Shown: positions 1-7,654, numbered from the stretch's first letter. The stretch: 17,141 nt of DNA from an uncultured Eubacterium sp. (GCA_900542385.1 UQNP01000027.1:1-17141); one strand, 5' to 3'. Notes: generated by a model not told the origin, from the letters alone. Made by a program: numbers and translations.

Positions 1-640
1 TATATCCGACTATTTTTTTCTTGATCCTCTGCATCGCATTGTCTATGGACTTATAATTTTTTCCAAGTTTTTTTGCGACGTTCCCGTAATCTCCATCCTT
101 TATTATTTCACTCAGCACCTGCATCTCAAAATCGCTGAATATATTGTCCCCGTTGTGCATTATGTAGTACACTACATCCTTTATTATTATAAACGCTTCA
201 GGATTGCCTACAGACCCGGCTTTTAAAGTATCCGCCAGAGTTATATCTTCATTCTCCCTTCCAATCGGTTTGCTCAAAGGTACAGAATTATTCAGCGGCT
301 TGTTCTTTTCTCTTCCCGCAGCCCGTATCGCGTTTATTATCTGGCTCGTTATGCAGACTCCGGCAAATGTCCCAAAAGACGCATCTTTTAAAGGATCATA
401 CTGCCTGATGGCTTTGAGCAGACCTATCATACCTTCCTGTACGATATCATCCTCATCAGCTCCCGCCATAAAATAATAATGGGACTTTCGCTTCACAGTT
501 TCCTTATACTTGCGCATAAGGAACTCCTCTGCTTTTAAATCTCCCTCCTGCGCCATAAGCACAAGATCTTTATCTGATTTTTCCGCATAAACATCTTTTA
601 TATCGTTGAGTTTATCTGAATTATCATTGACTGTATTCAT
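1..640 (-). CDS. sigH: RNA polymerase sigma-H factor (Spo0H family), 3' end cut by window
   Basis: Translating the minus strand from the ATG at 640 gives 213 codons open to the window edge. The protein has sigma-70 region 2 (RKYKETVKRKSHYYFMAGAD, then EDDIVQEGMIGLLKAIRQYD), the core-binding and -10 helix. It ends in a region 4 helix-turn-helix with KSIDNAMQRIKKKI, which matches the SigH/Spo0H C-terminus. SigH is about 218 residues in Bacillus, so only a few codons are missing. In Bacillus it directs transition-state and early sporulation genes. The start codon overlaps the rlmB stop as ATGA, with GAGAGGAATACG in front, so the two are translationally coupled. Position at the end of the cysE-cysS-mrnC-rlmB cluster supports the call. 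Bacillus has yacP between rlmB and sigH; here it is absent. Confidence 0.95.
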   Translation of the reverse strand, partial: MNTVNDNSDKLNDIKDVYAEKSDKDLVLMAQEGDLKAEEFLMRKYKETVKRKSHYYFMAGADEDDIVQEGMIGLLKAIRQYDPLKDASFGTFAGVCITSQIINAIRAAGREKNKPLNNSVPLSKPIGRENEDITLADTLKAGSVGNPEAFIIIKDVVYYIMHNGDNIFSDFEMQVLSEIIKDGDYGNVAKKLGKNYKSIDNAMQRIKKKIVGY

Positions 641-1368
641 CGTATTCCTCTCTGCATTACGATCTCATACATCGTTATCGCAGCAGCATTCGAAGCATTC
701 AGAGAGTTCAGATTTCCCTTCATTGGGATAGACACTGTAAAATCGCACTTTTCTTTAACGAGGCGGCTTATTCCCGATCCTTCCCCGCCTACAACTACTG
801 CCACAGGTCCTGACAGGTCGCTTTCATAGACAGAACTTCCGTCCATATCGCACGCCGCAGTCCATATACCGCGTTTTTTCAATGCCTCTATTTCTCTCGC
901 CAGATTCGTAACTCTGGCACACATAACGTATTCCACTGCTCCCGCAGATGTTTTATAAACCGTATCGTTTACGGAAACGCTTCGCCGCTTAGGGATTATC
1001 ACTCCATGAGCTCCTGCGCACTCAGCTGTACGCATTATCGCCCCCAGATTGTGCGGGTCCTCTATTCCGTCCAAAATAACGAGAAAAGGGGCTTCATTCT
1101 TTTTTTCCGCTTTCCTTATCATATCTTCAATACTGCAGTAAACATAATCCGATACCGCCGCTATTACTCCCTGATGATGCTCTCCCGGCGCTATCCTGTC
1201 GAAAGCGTTTTTTTCACTGTAATAAAGCGGTATCTTTTTTTCACGTGCTATGGCTGCAATCTTCTTCACTGAGCCTTCAGCGCCCTTTACCACAGTTATC
1301 TTATCTATTTCTCTGCCGCTTTTAAGAGCTTCTAATACGGCATTTCTACCTGTTATTACTTCGGACAT
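637..1368 (-). CDS. rlmB: 23S rRNA (guanosine-2'-O)-methyltransferase RlmB (TrmH/SpoU family)
   Basis: This 243-residue protein is of SPOUT methyltransferase type and close to the usual length (about 245-250). The N-terminal MSEVITGRNAVLEALKSG begins the RNA-binding substrate domain typical of RlmB. The SPOUT domain carries motif 1 around residues 98-125 (LDGIEDPHNLGAIMRTAE). Motifs 2 and 3 near the C-terminus (VVVGGEGSGISRLV and SIPMKGNLNSLNASNAAAI) form the knotted SAM site. By family it methylates the 2'-OH of a conserved guanosine (G2251 in E. coli) in the 23S rRNA P-loop. The ATG at 1368 lies inside the dfrA reading frame (23 nt overlap), with only an AGG about 11 nt upstream as ribosome site, so translation is probably coupled to dfrA. 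The stop overlaps the sigH start. Confidence 0.95.
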   Translation of the reverse strand: MSEVITGRNAVLEALKSGREIDKITVVKGAEGSVKKIAAIAREKKIPLYYSEKNAFDRIAPGEHHQGVIAAVSDYVYCSIEDMIRKAEKKNEAPFLVILDGIEDPHNLGAIMRTAECAGAHGVIIPKRRSVSVNDTVYKTSAGAVEYVMCARVTNLAREIEALKKRGIWTAACDMDGSSVYESDLSGPVAVVVGGEGSGISRLVKEKCDFTVSIPMKGNLNSLNASNAAAITMYEIVMQRGIR

Positions 1369-1843
1369 ATTTAAAAAACCTGTACTTTACACCTTTTTCT
1401 TCCTGCATTTCGCTTTCCCACTGAACCTCGAATCCGCCTTCTTTATCGAGATCCGGGAAATACCTGTCGGCTTTGAATTTATCGTATATCTTAGTTACAA
1501 AAAACGTATCGCATATGTCGAAAAACTCTCTGTAAATTTCCGCTCCCCCTGCTACAAATATGCTTTCCGCATCGAAGGCAGAGATAAAATCCATAACTTC
1601 TTCAACAGAATGACATATCATACAGCCGTCTTTTGAGTAGTTTTCATCCCTTGTCAGCACTATATTCGTCCTGTTCGGGAGCGGCTTGGCTCCCGGAAAC
1701 GATTCCAGTGTTTTTCTTCCCACGATTATATGATTTCCTGTAGTCTTTTCTTTATAATATTTCAGATCTCTCGGCAAATGCACAAGCAGTCTGCCTTCAT
1801 TCCCTATTGCCCAGTTTTCATCTACGACCACTATGCTGTTCAT
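1346..1843 (-). CDS. dfrA: Dihydrofolate reductase
   Basis: A 165-residue protein of normal DHFR length. It starts MNSIVVVDENWAIGNEGRLL, the usual N-terminal strand and Met20-type loop. The folate-binding helix follows with the acidic residue in LPRDLKYYKEKT, then the NADPH-binding IIVGRKTLESFP, NRTNIVLTRD and FVAGGAEIYREF (the Gly-Gly motif near residue 98). It reduces dihydrofolate to tetrahydrofolate with NADPH in the cytoplasm. A clear ribosome site (AGGAGA) lies 5 nt before the ATG, in the 12-nt gap after thyA. Sitting directly behind thyA makes functional sense: ThyA turns methylene-tetrahydrofolate into dihydrofolate, which DfrA must recycle. The position corresponding to Trp22 of the E. 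coli enzyme is Leu here (GRLLVHLPRDL); I believe this is common in Clostridia. No sign that it is an acquired trimethoprim-resistance gene. Confidence 0.94.
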   Translation of the reverse strand: MNSIVVVDENWAIGNEGRLLVHLPRDLKYYKEKTTGNHIIVGRKTLESFPGAKPLPNRTNIVLTRDENYSKDGCMICHSVEEVMDFISAFDAESIFVAGGAEIYREFFDICDTFFVTKIYDKFKADRYFPDLDKEGGFEVQWESEMQEEKGVKYRFFKYVRSNNR

Positions 1844-1855
1844 TCAACTCTCCTT

Positions 1856-2686
1856 TTAAACCGCTACCGGTATGTTTTTTATCTGAGGATTTTTTTCATA
1901 ATTTTCTACTGCTATATCGTCAACTGTGAAATCATAGAAATCTTTGATCTCCGGATTCAGCCTGAATTTAGGAGCAGGATACTGAGGTCTTTCTATCATT
2001 TCTCTGATTATATCCACGTGTCTGTCGTATATATGCGCATCCGCAATGACGTGCACCAGCTCTCCCGCCTTCAGTCCGCTTACCTGAGCCAGCATATGAA
2101 GAAGTACCGAATACTGTACTACGTTCCAGTTGTTGGCAGTCAGTATGTCCTGGGAGCGCTGATTGAGCACCGCATTCAATCTGTCCCCTGTGACATTGAA
2201 CGTCATGCTGTAAGCACACGGCTCCAGTCCCATTTCCGTAAGATCTGCAAAATTATACATATTCGTCATTATCCTTCTGGAATAGGGTGTATTTTTAAGC
2301 TGCCATATCACATTATCGACCTGATCCATCTCCCCGTGAGGAAACTTATACTTTACTCCCATCTGATAACCGTAAGCCTTGCCTATAGTTCCCTCTTCAT
2401 CTGCCCATTCATCCCATATATGGGTGCTGAGATCATTGATGTTGTTTGATTTTTTCTGCCATATCCACAGCATTTCGTCCACCGCCGACTTTATTGCCGT
2501 AGGTCTCAGAGTCAATGCAGGGAACTCTTCCTGAAGATCATATCTGTTTACTATCCCGAATCGCTTAATGGTATGGGCCGGCGTACCGTCCTCCCACTTT
2601 GCTCTCACAGTCTGTCCTTCACTTGAGAATCCGTTGTCAAGTATATCGCGGCACATATCCGCAAAAAGCACGTCCGCTTTGCTCAT
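1856..2686 (-). CDS. thyA: Thymidylate synthase ThyA
   Basis: A 276-residue classical (folate-dependent) thymidylate synthase. The catalytic cysteine is in EPCAYSMTFNVTGD (Cys about 157). The dUMP phosphate loop is NQRSQD (176-180), the pyrimidine-binding Asn sits in NNWNVVQYS (about 188), and the His/Tyr pair is in HIYDRH (218-223). The PCAY and HIYDRH forms resemble the Bacillus subtilis/phage phi3T ThyA lineage rather than the E. coli type, which has PCH. It methylates dUMP to dTMP using methylene-tetrahydrofolate and leaves dihydrofolate for the adjacent dfrA. GGAGGG lies 5 nt before the ATG. From my recollection of clostridial genomes, thyX often occupies the mrnC-rlmB interval, so thyA plus dfrA may be a replacement. 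Confidence 0.95.
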   Translation of the reverse strand: MSKADVLFADMCRDILDNGFSSEGQTVRAKWEDGTPAHTIKRFGIVNRYDLQEEFPALTLRPTAIKSAVDEMLWIWQKKSNNINDLSTHIWDEWADEEGTIGKAYGYQMGVKYKFPHGEMDQVDNVIWQLKNTPYSRRIMTNMYNFADLTEMGLEPCAYSMTFNVTGDRLNAVLNQRSQDILTANNWNVVQYSVLLHMLAQVSGLKAGELVHVIADAHIYDRHVDIIREMIERPQYPAPKFRLNPEIKDFYDFTVDDIAVENYEKNPQIKNIPVAV

Positions 2687-2699
2687 TTTATCCCTCCGA

Positions 2700-2921
2700 T
2701 CAAAGTATCACGTATTTTATGATTATTCCTATCAAGCCCAAGACAATGATGACGATATAGGTCTTTTCCGTATATGTAAGGTTTTTAAGACCCTTTGTGG
2801 TAACGCCTTCTTCCTTCTGACGTCTCCTGTTTTCCTCATCGTATTCCATATTTGTCTTGTAATAATCCATGAGGACATCCTTAGTCTTATTCCTCACTTT
2901 TCTCTTTTTTTTATTTCCCAT
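2700..2921 (-). CDS. Small single-pass membrane protein, unknown function
   Basis: A 73-residue protein I do not recognise. Residues 1-14 are very basic (KKKRKVRNKTK), residues 15-45 are charged and probably helical (YKTNMEYDEENRRRQKEEG), and residues 53-73 form one hydrophobic segment (YIVIIVLGLIGIIIKYVIL) ending at the C-terminus. This is a tail-anchor-like layout with a basic, possibly RNA-binding cytoplasmic part. I judge it real because AGGAGG lies 6 nt before the ATG. Its start also overlaps the mrnC stop by 11 nt, and the next gene (thyA) starts 13 nt after it with its own ribosome site. The context (mini-RNase III upstream) invites a link to RNA, but that is inference only. Confidence 0.75.
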   Translation of the reverse strand: MGNKKKRKVRNKTKDVLMDYYKTNMEYDEENRRRQKEEGVTTKGLKNLTYTEKTYIVIIVLGLIGIIIKYVIL

Positions 2922-3309
2922 CTCGTCCTCCTGCGATATTCACAGCTATATCAATAACCCATGTGAGCCGTTCTGTCTGTTCTGTCAAATAAAGATATCC
3001 TATCAGCGCTTCAAATGCCGTGGCCCATTTGTACGTTACGATATCGGCATTTTTCGCCTTCGTCGTCACTTTCCTGTTCCTGGCCCTCTTAACCAGCGCC
3101 TGTTCTTTTTCATCAAGATCGTCAAACAGTTCTTTTATTATATGCGCCTGAGCGAAAGCACTTACAAAGGATGTGGCTTCTCTGTGCAGCCTGTTCGTAT
3201 CGTAAAGTCCTCTTTTTATAAGATACTCACGTACAGCCTGTTCATAGACGGCATCTCCCATGTACGCCAGAGCGGCAGTATTTATCTCGTTTATATTTTC
3301 AACTTTCAT
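2911..3309 (-). CDS. mrnC: Mini-ribonuclease III (MrnC)
   Basis: A 132-residue RNase III catalytic domain without a double-stranded RNA-binding domain, the hallmark of Mini-III. The signature AALAYMGDAVYEQAVREYL holds the metal-binding Asp (19) and Glu (23). A second conserved acidic patch is in TAFEALIGYLYL. By family the homodimer trims the 5' and 3' ends of 23S rRNA precursor. The gene follows cysS by 21 nt and precedes rlmB's module, as in Bacillus. There is no convincing Shine-Dalgarno before the ATG at 3309 (the upstream bases are AGCAAAGCACATAGATT), unusual in this window. Translation may depend on ribosomes finishing cysS. The 3' end overlaps the next small gene and carries that gene's ribosome site. 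Confidence 0.93.
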   Translation of the reverse strand: MKVENINEINTAALAYMGDAVYEQAVREYLIKRGLYDTNRLHREATSFVSAFAQAHIIKELFDDLDEKEQALVKRARNRKVTTKAKNADIVTYKWATAFEALIGYLYLTEQTERLTWVIDIAVNIAGGRDGK

Positions 3310-3330
3310 AATCTATGTGCTTTGCTGTTC

Positions 3331-4734
3331 TCAATGCTGTTCTTTTACTATCTGTACACCCTGCGGCGTGTCCTTAAGTATTATGCCGCGTTCCTTGAGC
3401 ATATCTCTTATTTCATCGGCTCTTTTGAAGTCCTTTGCCTTCCTGGCTTCCTGTCTTTCTTCAACAAGAGCTTTTATATCTTCGCCTATTTCATCATCTT
3501 CGGCCTGTCTCAAAATACCGAGCACCTCTGTAAGCTCATTTAAGATATCAAGACATTTCCCCGCAAACTCCCTGCTCGCGCCGTCCTTTATATCTGTATT
3601 TACAGCCGTTATCAATTCAAACACAGCCGATACGGCATCTGCCGTATTGAGGTCATCATCCATAGCGGATATAAACTCTTGTCTGTATTTATCATAACTT
3701 TCTATATTTTTCTTTTCATCCTCGGTCATTTCCGAAGTTCCGTTTGACATCAGGTATTCCAGATTTGACTTGGCATTGCGCATCCTTCCAAGGCCTGCTT
3801 TTGCCTGCTCCATCAGAGAATCGCTGAAGTTTATAGGATTCCTGTAATGTCCTGAGAGCAGGAAAAATCTTATTACTTCCCCATCATAGTCTTTGAGTAT
3901 ATCTCTCACCGTGAAAAAGTTGCCCTTTGATTTGGACATCTTTTCATTGTCTATGGTAATATATCCGTTGTGCATCCAATAGTTGGCGAAAGGAACTCCA
4001 TTGCAGCACTCCGACTGAGCGATCTCATTTTCGTGATGAGGGAACTGCAGATCCTGTCCTCCCGCATGTATATCTATTGTATCTCCCAGATGTTTCTTTG
4101 CCATAGCTGAACATTCTATGTGCCATCCCGGTCTTCCCATGCCCCATGGGCTTTCCCACGCTATCTCGTCTTCCTCTTTCCTTGCTTTCCACAGTGCGAA
4201 ATCAAGCGGGTCTTCTTTTATATCGCCCACCGCGATACGAGCACCGGACTCAAGATCCTCTATGTTCTGCTTGGAAAGCTTTCCGTATCCGTCAAATTTT
4301 CTCGTAGAAAAATATACATCTCCATCGACTTCATAGGCATATCCTCTGTCCACCAGAGTTCTTACGAAATCTATGATCTCCGGAATATGCTCTGATACTT
4401 TCGGATGTACATCGGCTTTTTTTACATTTAAAGCCGCAGCGTCTTTATAATATTCTTCTATATATCTCTCGCTTATTTCCTGAGCTGAAGTACCTTCTTC
4501 CCTCGCCCTGTTTATTATCTTATCATCCACATCGGTGAAATTCTGCACAAATTTCACCTTATACCCTCTGTATTCCAGATATTTTCTAAGCGTATCAAAT
4601 ACTACAAAAGGTCTGGCATTACCTATGTGAAAATAATTATAAACCGTAGGGCCACATACATATATACTTGCGCTTCCCTCTCTTATCGGCTTGAATTCTT
4701 CCTTTTTTCTTGTAAGCGTATTATAAATTTTCAT
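3331..4734 (-). CDS. cysS: Cysteinyl-tRNA synthetase
   Basis: A 467-residue class I aminoacyl-tRNA synthetase of the usual length. It has the HIGH box as HIGN (residues 36-39, in [12 protein letters not shown]) and the KMSKS loop (265-269). The zinc-type ligands typical of CysRS are Cys27, Cys208 (WHIECSAM) and His/Glu in FPHHENE (233-237). The C-terminal part is the helical DALR-type domain plus a tail ([19 protein letters not shown]) that contacts the tRNA-Cys anticodon. It charges tRNA-Cys in the cytoplasm. The ATG at 4734 lies inside the last codons of cysE (14 nt overlap). Its ribosome site GGAGGAAGAAA is part of the stretch coding for the Glu-rich CysE tail, so synthesis of cysteine and its charging are translationally coupled. 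Confidence 0.97.
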   Translation of the reverse strand: MKIYNTLTRKKEEFKPIREGSASIYVCGPTVYNYFHIGNARPFVVFDTLRKYLEYRGYKVKFVQNFTDVDDKIINRAREEGTSAQEISERYIEEYYKDAAALNVKKADVHPKVSEHIPEIIDFVRTLVDRGYAYEVDGDVYFSTRKFDGYGKLSKQNIEDLESGARIAVGDIKEDPLDFALWKARKEEDEIAWESPWGMGRPGWHIECSAMAKKHLGDTIDIHAGGQDLQFPHHENEIAQSECCNGVPFANYWMHNGYITIDNEKMSKSKGNFFTVRDILKDYDGEVIRFFLLSGHYRNPINFSDSLMEQAKAGLGRMRNAKSNLEYLMSNGTSEMTEDEKKNIESYDKYRQEFISAMDDDLNTADAVSAVFELITAVNTDIKDGASREFAGKCLDILNELTEVLGILRQAEDDEIGEDIKALVEERQEARKAKDFKRADEIRDMLKERGIILKDTPQGVQIVKEQH

Positions 4735-5530
4735 TTTCTTCCTCCGCCTCTTCCTCTGTGTATTCCTCTTTGTATTCTTCCTCCAGCTTTCTTACCGCAG
4801 TCTCATCATATATCTGATCCAGAGAGCCGTCTTTCATCTCCTTCATGATATTAGGATACTGACAGTCTTCGCTGCACTTATGTATATTTTTCACTCCCAG
4901 ATTTGCCGCTACGATATTTTCAAGTTCTACGACTCTTCTCCTGAGACATTCAAGTTCCACTGCCACAGGGTCCGGAAGATCTACCTGATCCAGATCAGAT
5001 GTAGGCTTTCCGTTCCTTCTTACTATAGTACCGGGTATGCCTACTACAGTACAGTTATCCGGGACTTCTTTCAAAACTACCGATCCCGCTCCTATCTTCA
5101 CATTATTTCCTACTTTGAACGGACCGAGAACTTTCGCCCCCGAACTTATCACTACATGATTACCTATGGTAGGATGTCTCTTCCCTGTATCTTTTCCTGT
5201 ACCTCCAAGGGTGACTCCCTGATATATGGTAACGTCATCACCCACTTCACTGGTCTCTCCTATTATTACCGCCATGCCGTGATCTATAAAGCATCGTTTC
5301 CCTATTACTGCTCCCGGATGTATCTCTATGCCTGTAAACCATCTTGCCAGCTGCGATATAACTCTGGCCAGAAGCTTCATATTGTGTTTATAGAGATAAT
5401 GAGCCGGTCTGTGAAATATGATGGACCATATGCCGGGATAGCACAACAACACTTCAAAGCTGTTTCTCGCCGCCGGGTCCTGCTCTAAGACCGCCTTTAT
5501 ATCTTCTCTTATATTTTTAAAAAAAGCCAT
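4721..5530 (-). CDS. cysE: Serine O-acetyltransferase with C-terminal extension
   Basis: A 269-residue protein that acetylates L-serine with acetyl-CoA, the first step to cysteine. Residues 1-65 are the helical N-terminal domain. Residues 68-170 are the left-handed beta-helix of hexapeptide repeats, with FIDHGMAV (catalytic Asp83/His84), [12 protein letters not shown] (substrate/cysteine-inhibition loop) and a typical cap [10 protein letters not shown]. Bacillus CysE is about 217 residues. Here about 60 extra residues follow: a heptad-like helix ([18 protein letters not shown]), a Cys-x3-Cys pair (KCSEDCQY) and a Glu-rich tail ending EEENENL. The C-terminal Ile that docks into CysK in well-studied enzymes is absent. 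Ribosome site GAGGACGG lies before the ATG. It is first in the cluster leading to sigH. Confidence 0.94.
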   Translation of the reverse strand: MAFFKNIREDIKAVLEQDPAARNSFEVLLCYPGIWSIIFHRPAHYLYKHNMKLLARVISQLARWFTGIEIHPGAVIGKRCFIDHGMAVIIGETSEVGDDVTIYQGVTLGGTGKDTGKRHPTIGNHVVISSGAKVLGPFKVGNNVKIGAGSVVLKEVPDNCTVVGIPGTIVRRNGKPTSDLDQVDLPDPVAVELECLRRRVVELENIVAANLGVKNIHKCSEDCQYPNIMKEMKDGSLDQIYDETAVRKLEEEYKEEYTEEEAEEENENL

Positions 5531-5549
5531 TTTACCGTCCTCAAACTTT

Positions 5550-5597
5550 ATGTTAAGAAAAAAAGTGGATATTTAAATCCACTTTACATCTTAACAT
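5550..5597 (-). terminator. Rho-independent terminator nested in a 48-nt palindrome
   Basis: Minus strand: AAAGTGGAT, loop TTAAAT, ATCCACTTT, then TTTTC (core 5558-5585). This is a perfect 9-bp stem with seven Ts, a standard terminator for the M23 peptidase transcript. Around it lies a second perfect arm pair, ATGTTAAGA (5597-5589) and TCTTAACAT (5558-5550), separated from the inner stem by a 3x3 internal loop. The outer arm would pair only after RNA polymerase has passed the T-run, so it may also protect or regulate the 5' end of the cysE message. Confidence 0.85.
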
Positions 5598-5622
5598 ATA
5601 TGCGTTTCCCACGCAATGTCAG
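5595..5622 (-). promoter_or_regulatory. Possible weak promoter for the cysE-sigH cluster
   Basis: On the minus strand CTGACA (5622-5617) and TATATG (5600-5595) are 16 nt apart. This is the best sigma-A-like pair I can find between the peptidase gene stop and cysE. The implied transcript would start inside the large palindrome at 5550-5597. Short spacing and an imperfect -10 make this tentative; read-through from upstream is the alternative. Confidence 0.3.
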
Positions 5623-5627
5623 TTGTT

Positions 5628-6731
5628 TTAAAAATCTATAAATTCGATAGGATTTACACATGACCTGTTTATTATCACTTCAAAATGGACGTGAGGTCCT
5701 GTGGAGTTCCCTGTAGATCCAACAAGAGCTATCCGCTCGCCGCGCTCGACCCTCTGACCGCTGTTTACCAAAAGCTCACTGCAGTGAGCATAATACGTCT
5801 GCATACCATTACCATGATCTATCTTTACTATATTCCCATAGCTTCCGCACCATCCGGAATAGTACACATACCCGCTGTCAGCAGCATATATATCGCTTCC
5901 CTGCGGCAAAGCTATATCAAGACCTCTGTGAAAATCTCCGTTGCGCTGACCGAAATCGGAAGAGATCCTTCCTCCGTTGACCGGCGTCTTAAGCTTCATA
6001 TAAACAGCATCTTCATCATATGAAAGGTCGCCTTCTTCATACATGGAGGAACTGTTTCCATAATCCGCCGTCTTTTTCGTTCCCGTCCGTATAATGCGTT
6101 CACGCGGTTCTTCTTTTATCTCTTCATCTACGATTTCTTCTTCCACTGTATTTCCGTTTTGTTTTACGACTCTTTTTACGATTTCTTTGCTTCCTTGTTT
6201 TCCTTCACTTTCCACTTCTGATTCGCCTACATAAAGTTCATCGTCAGGCCTGTATTCCTCCGTAAAGTCTATCACTTCACTGTCGATCTCTTCTTCTGTA
6301 GTCGTCACAGTTATATAGCTTTTTCCACCGTTTCCGGAGATAAGCTTTTCTTCAGCTTCTTTCACCGTAAACACTTCCGGCATTTTATCTCCGTTTTTAA
6401 GCTCCATCTTTTCCGCAGATGTTTTCTCCTCAATTTTTACATCAAGAACAGAATTTTCATTTCCGGCATATCTTTCTATCACATTGCTCACAGCTTCGTT
6501 CGCCGCTTCTTTTGACTCTACTAAAGCTACTTTTCTGCCGTCGACCGTTATATACCACGGGGGCTTTACCACGCTTCCCTCAGCAGTTAAAACAGGCGGC
6601 TCCCAACCTTCCTTCACAGCAGCTTCCACCGCTGACGCGGATGATGATATGATAGTCATCACAATTATCGCTATTACTGTCCCCACCCTACTGGGGACGG
6701 GTTCGGACTCTTTTCCTGAAAAAATTTTCAT
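5628..6731 (-). CDS. Membrane-anchored G5-domain M23 metallopeptidase
   Basis: About 367 residues. A short cytoplasmic N-terminus and one hydrophobic segment (about 18-37, signal anchor or signal peptide) lead to a small alpha/beta domain (WYITVDGRKVALVESKEAA, about 60-140). A G5-like domain (about 143-220, ending EPRERIIRTGTK) and an acidic linker follow. The C-terminal M23/LytM domain (about 248-367) has all zinc and catalytic residues visible: HRGLDIA (His/Asp near 268/272), YYAHCS, and HVHFEV. It likely cuts peptidoglycan cross-links outside the membrane, in growth, division or sporulation; which one the sequence does not tell. I chose the ATG at 6731; a GTG at 6734 directly before it is possible, with AAAGGA upstream serving either. 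It follows the PHP gene by about 95 nt and ends in a strong terminator. Confidence 0.88.
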   Translation of the reverse strand: MKIFSGKESEPVPSRVGTVIAIIVMTIISSSASAVEAAVKEGWEPPVLTAEGSVVKPPWYITVDGRKVALVESKEAANEAVSNVIERYAGNENSVLDVKIEEKTSAEKMELKNGDKMPEVFTVKEAEEKLISGNGGKSYITVTTTEEEIDSEVIDFTEEYRPDDELYVGESEVESEGKQGSKEIVKRVVKQNGNTVEEEIVDEEIKEEPRERIIRTGTKKTADYGNSSSMYEEGDLSYDEDAVYMKLKTPVNGGRISSDFGQRNGDFHRGLDIALPQGSDIYAADSGYVYYSGWCGSYGNIVKIDHGNGMQTYYAHCSELLVNSGQRVERGERIALVGSTGNSTGPHVHFEVIINRSCVNPIEFIDF

Positions 6732-6763
6732 CACAATGTTTCCTTTCGGATTTTTTCCCTCCC

Positions 6764-6791
6764 GGGAATAGAATACATGTGTATTATTCCC
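6764..6791. promoter_or_regulatory. Hairpin before the M23 peptidase gene
   Basis: On the minus strand GGGAAT-AATAC, loop ACAT, GTATT-(CT bulge)-ATTCCC. This is an 11-bp stem, extendable to 13 with an outer wobble pair. It ends about 33 nt before the start codon and just before a purine-rich GGGAGGGAAAAAA run. There is no T-run on the minus strand, so it is not a terminator for the PHP gene; on the plus strand it is followed by AGTTTTTG. Probably a 5' leader structure. A 12-bp palindrome, TGAATCGATTCA, lies at 6800-6811 upstream of it. Confidence 0.5.
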
Positions 6792-6826
6792 AGTTTTTGT
6801 GAATCGATTCAGGAAAAATGTCCTTT

Positions 6827-7654
6827 TTATACTTCCGCAGTTTTTTCCGCTTCAGCAAAATCCTTTCCGTGGAAATCCGAACCCCTTGTTATATAAAGTC
6901 CGCGATCTTCTGCGATCTTTATAAATTCGAGAGTCTGTTCTCTGTTCTGATCCGGATGAAAACATTCAAGACCTTCAAGTCCGAAGCCTTTTAGAACATC
7001 TATTATCTCAGATATGTTATCGTAAAACTCTCTGCTTCCCGGCTTTCCTATATGTCTCGTCTGTATGGGATGAGCAAGCACCGCAGAGCCGCCTGCTGCT
7101 TTTATAACAGCTACGGCTTCCGCGAAATCTATTTTTTCTTTTTTTATCGCTTTTGCCCGCTTGTTTGCAAGAAATTTATCGCTATTAAAAACTTCCGAAA
7201 CATCCTTTGCATAGCCCTTTTCAACGAGAGCTCTCGCTATCACCGGCTTACCTATGAAATCATTGGGCTGAAATCTTCTGAGATCTTCTTCATCGATCTC
7301 ATATCCCATTTCATTCAAAACCTCTATGAGCTTCCTGTTTCTGTCAGCCCTTTTTTCTGCAAGGATAGACAGGGTATTTTTCAGCTCCTTACTTTCTCTG
7401 TCTATGCCGTATCCCAGGATATGAAGACCTATACCATTATCCGTCACACTGGCCAGCTCTATTCCCGGCACGACTTCAATATCTTCTCTTTTACCCTCTT
7501 GAAGTGCTTCTTCTATCCCATCTGTTCCATCGTGATCTGTTATTGCGATCTTTTCATACCCAAGCTCCTTCGCTTTTTTTACTATAGCTGCCGGAGCTGC
7601 CTGTCCGTCGGAATAAAAAGTATGAATGTGCATATCGATCTTATTTTGTTCCAT
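6827..7654 (-). CDS. PHP-domain phosphoesterase (YciV/RNase AM-like)
   Basis: A 275-residue protein with a complete PHP metal site. It has MHIHTFYSDG at residues 8-17 (the two His and an Asp), ITDHDGTDG (about 38-46), PGIELAS (about 63), LHILGYG, VLAHPIQT (about 190), ECFHPD (about 232) and GSDFHGKD near the end. This set is that of the stand-alone PHP proteins related to E. coli YciV/TrpH (RNase AM) and the nucleoside 3',5'-bisphosphate phosphatases. Known members release mononucleotides from RNA 5' ends or dephosphorylate pAp-like compounds; the exact substrate here is not visible. It lies 22 nt behind the DJ-1 gene with a G-rich ribosome site (GGGGGTGAGG). It is probably the last gene of the nucleoside transporter operon, so a role in nucleotide salvage is plausible. 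Confidence 0.87.
   Translation of the reverse strand: MEQNKIDMHIHTFYSDGQAAPAAIVKKAKELGYEKIAITDHDGTDGIEEALQEGKREDIEVVPGIELASVTDNGIGLHILGYGIDRESKELKNTLSILAEKRADRNRKLIEVLNEMGYEIDEEDLRRFQPNDFIGKPVIARALVEKGYAKDVSEVFNSDKFLANKRAKAIKKEKIDFAEAVAVIKAAGGSAVLAHPIQTRHIGKPGSREFYDNISEIIDVLKGFGLEGLECFHPDQNREQTLEFIKIAEDRGLYITRGSDFHGKDFAEAEKTAEV

Noticed and set aside
1730..2449. Long plus-strand open frame opposite thyA
   Set aside because: It is the antisense of thyA and dfrA, which have complete catalytic motifs, ribosome sites and operon spacing; the plus-strand protein has no recognisable domain.
2869..3697. Plus-strand open frames opposite mrnC and cysS
   Set aside because: Rich in Ser, Phe, Tyr and Ile as expected for shadows of minus-strand genes; no ribosome site and no domain.
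4721..4734. Possible frameshift between cysE and cysS
   Set aside because: The overlap is a normal coupled start: cysS begins with its standard N-terminus and has a ribosome site in the cysE tail.
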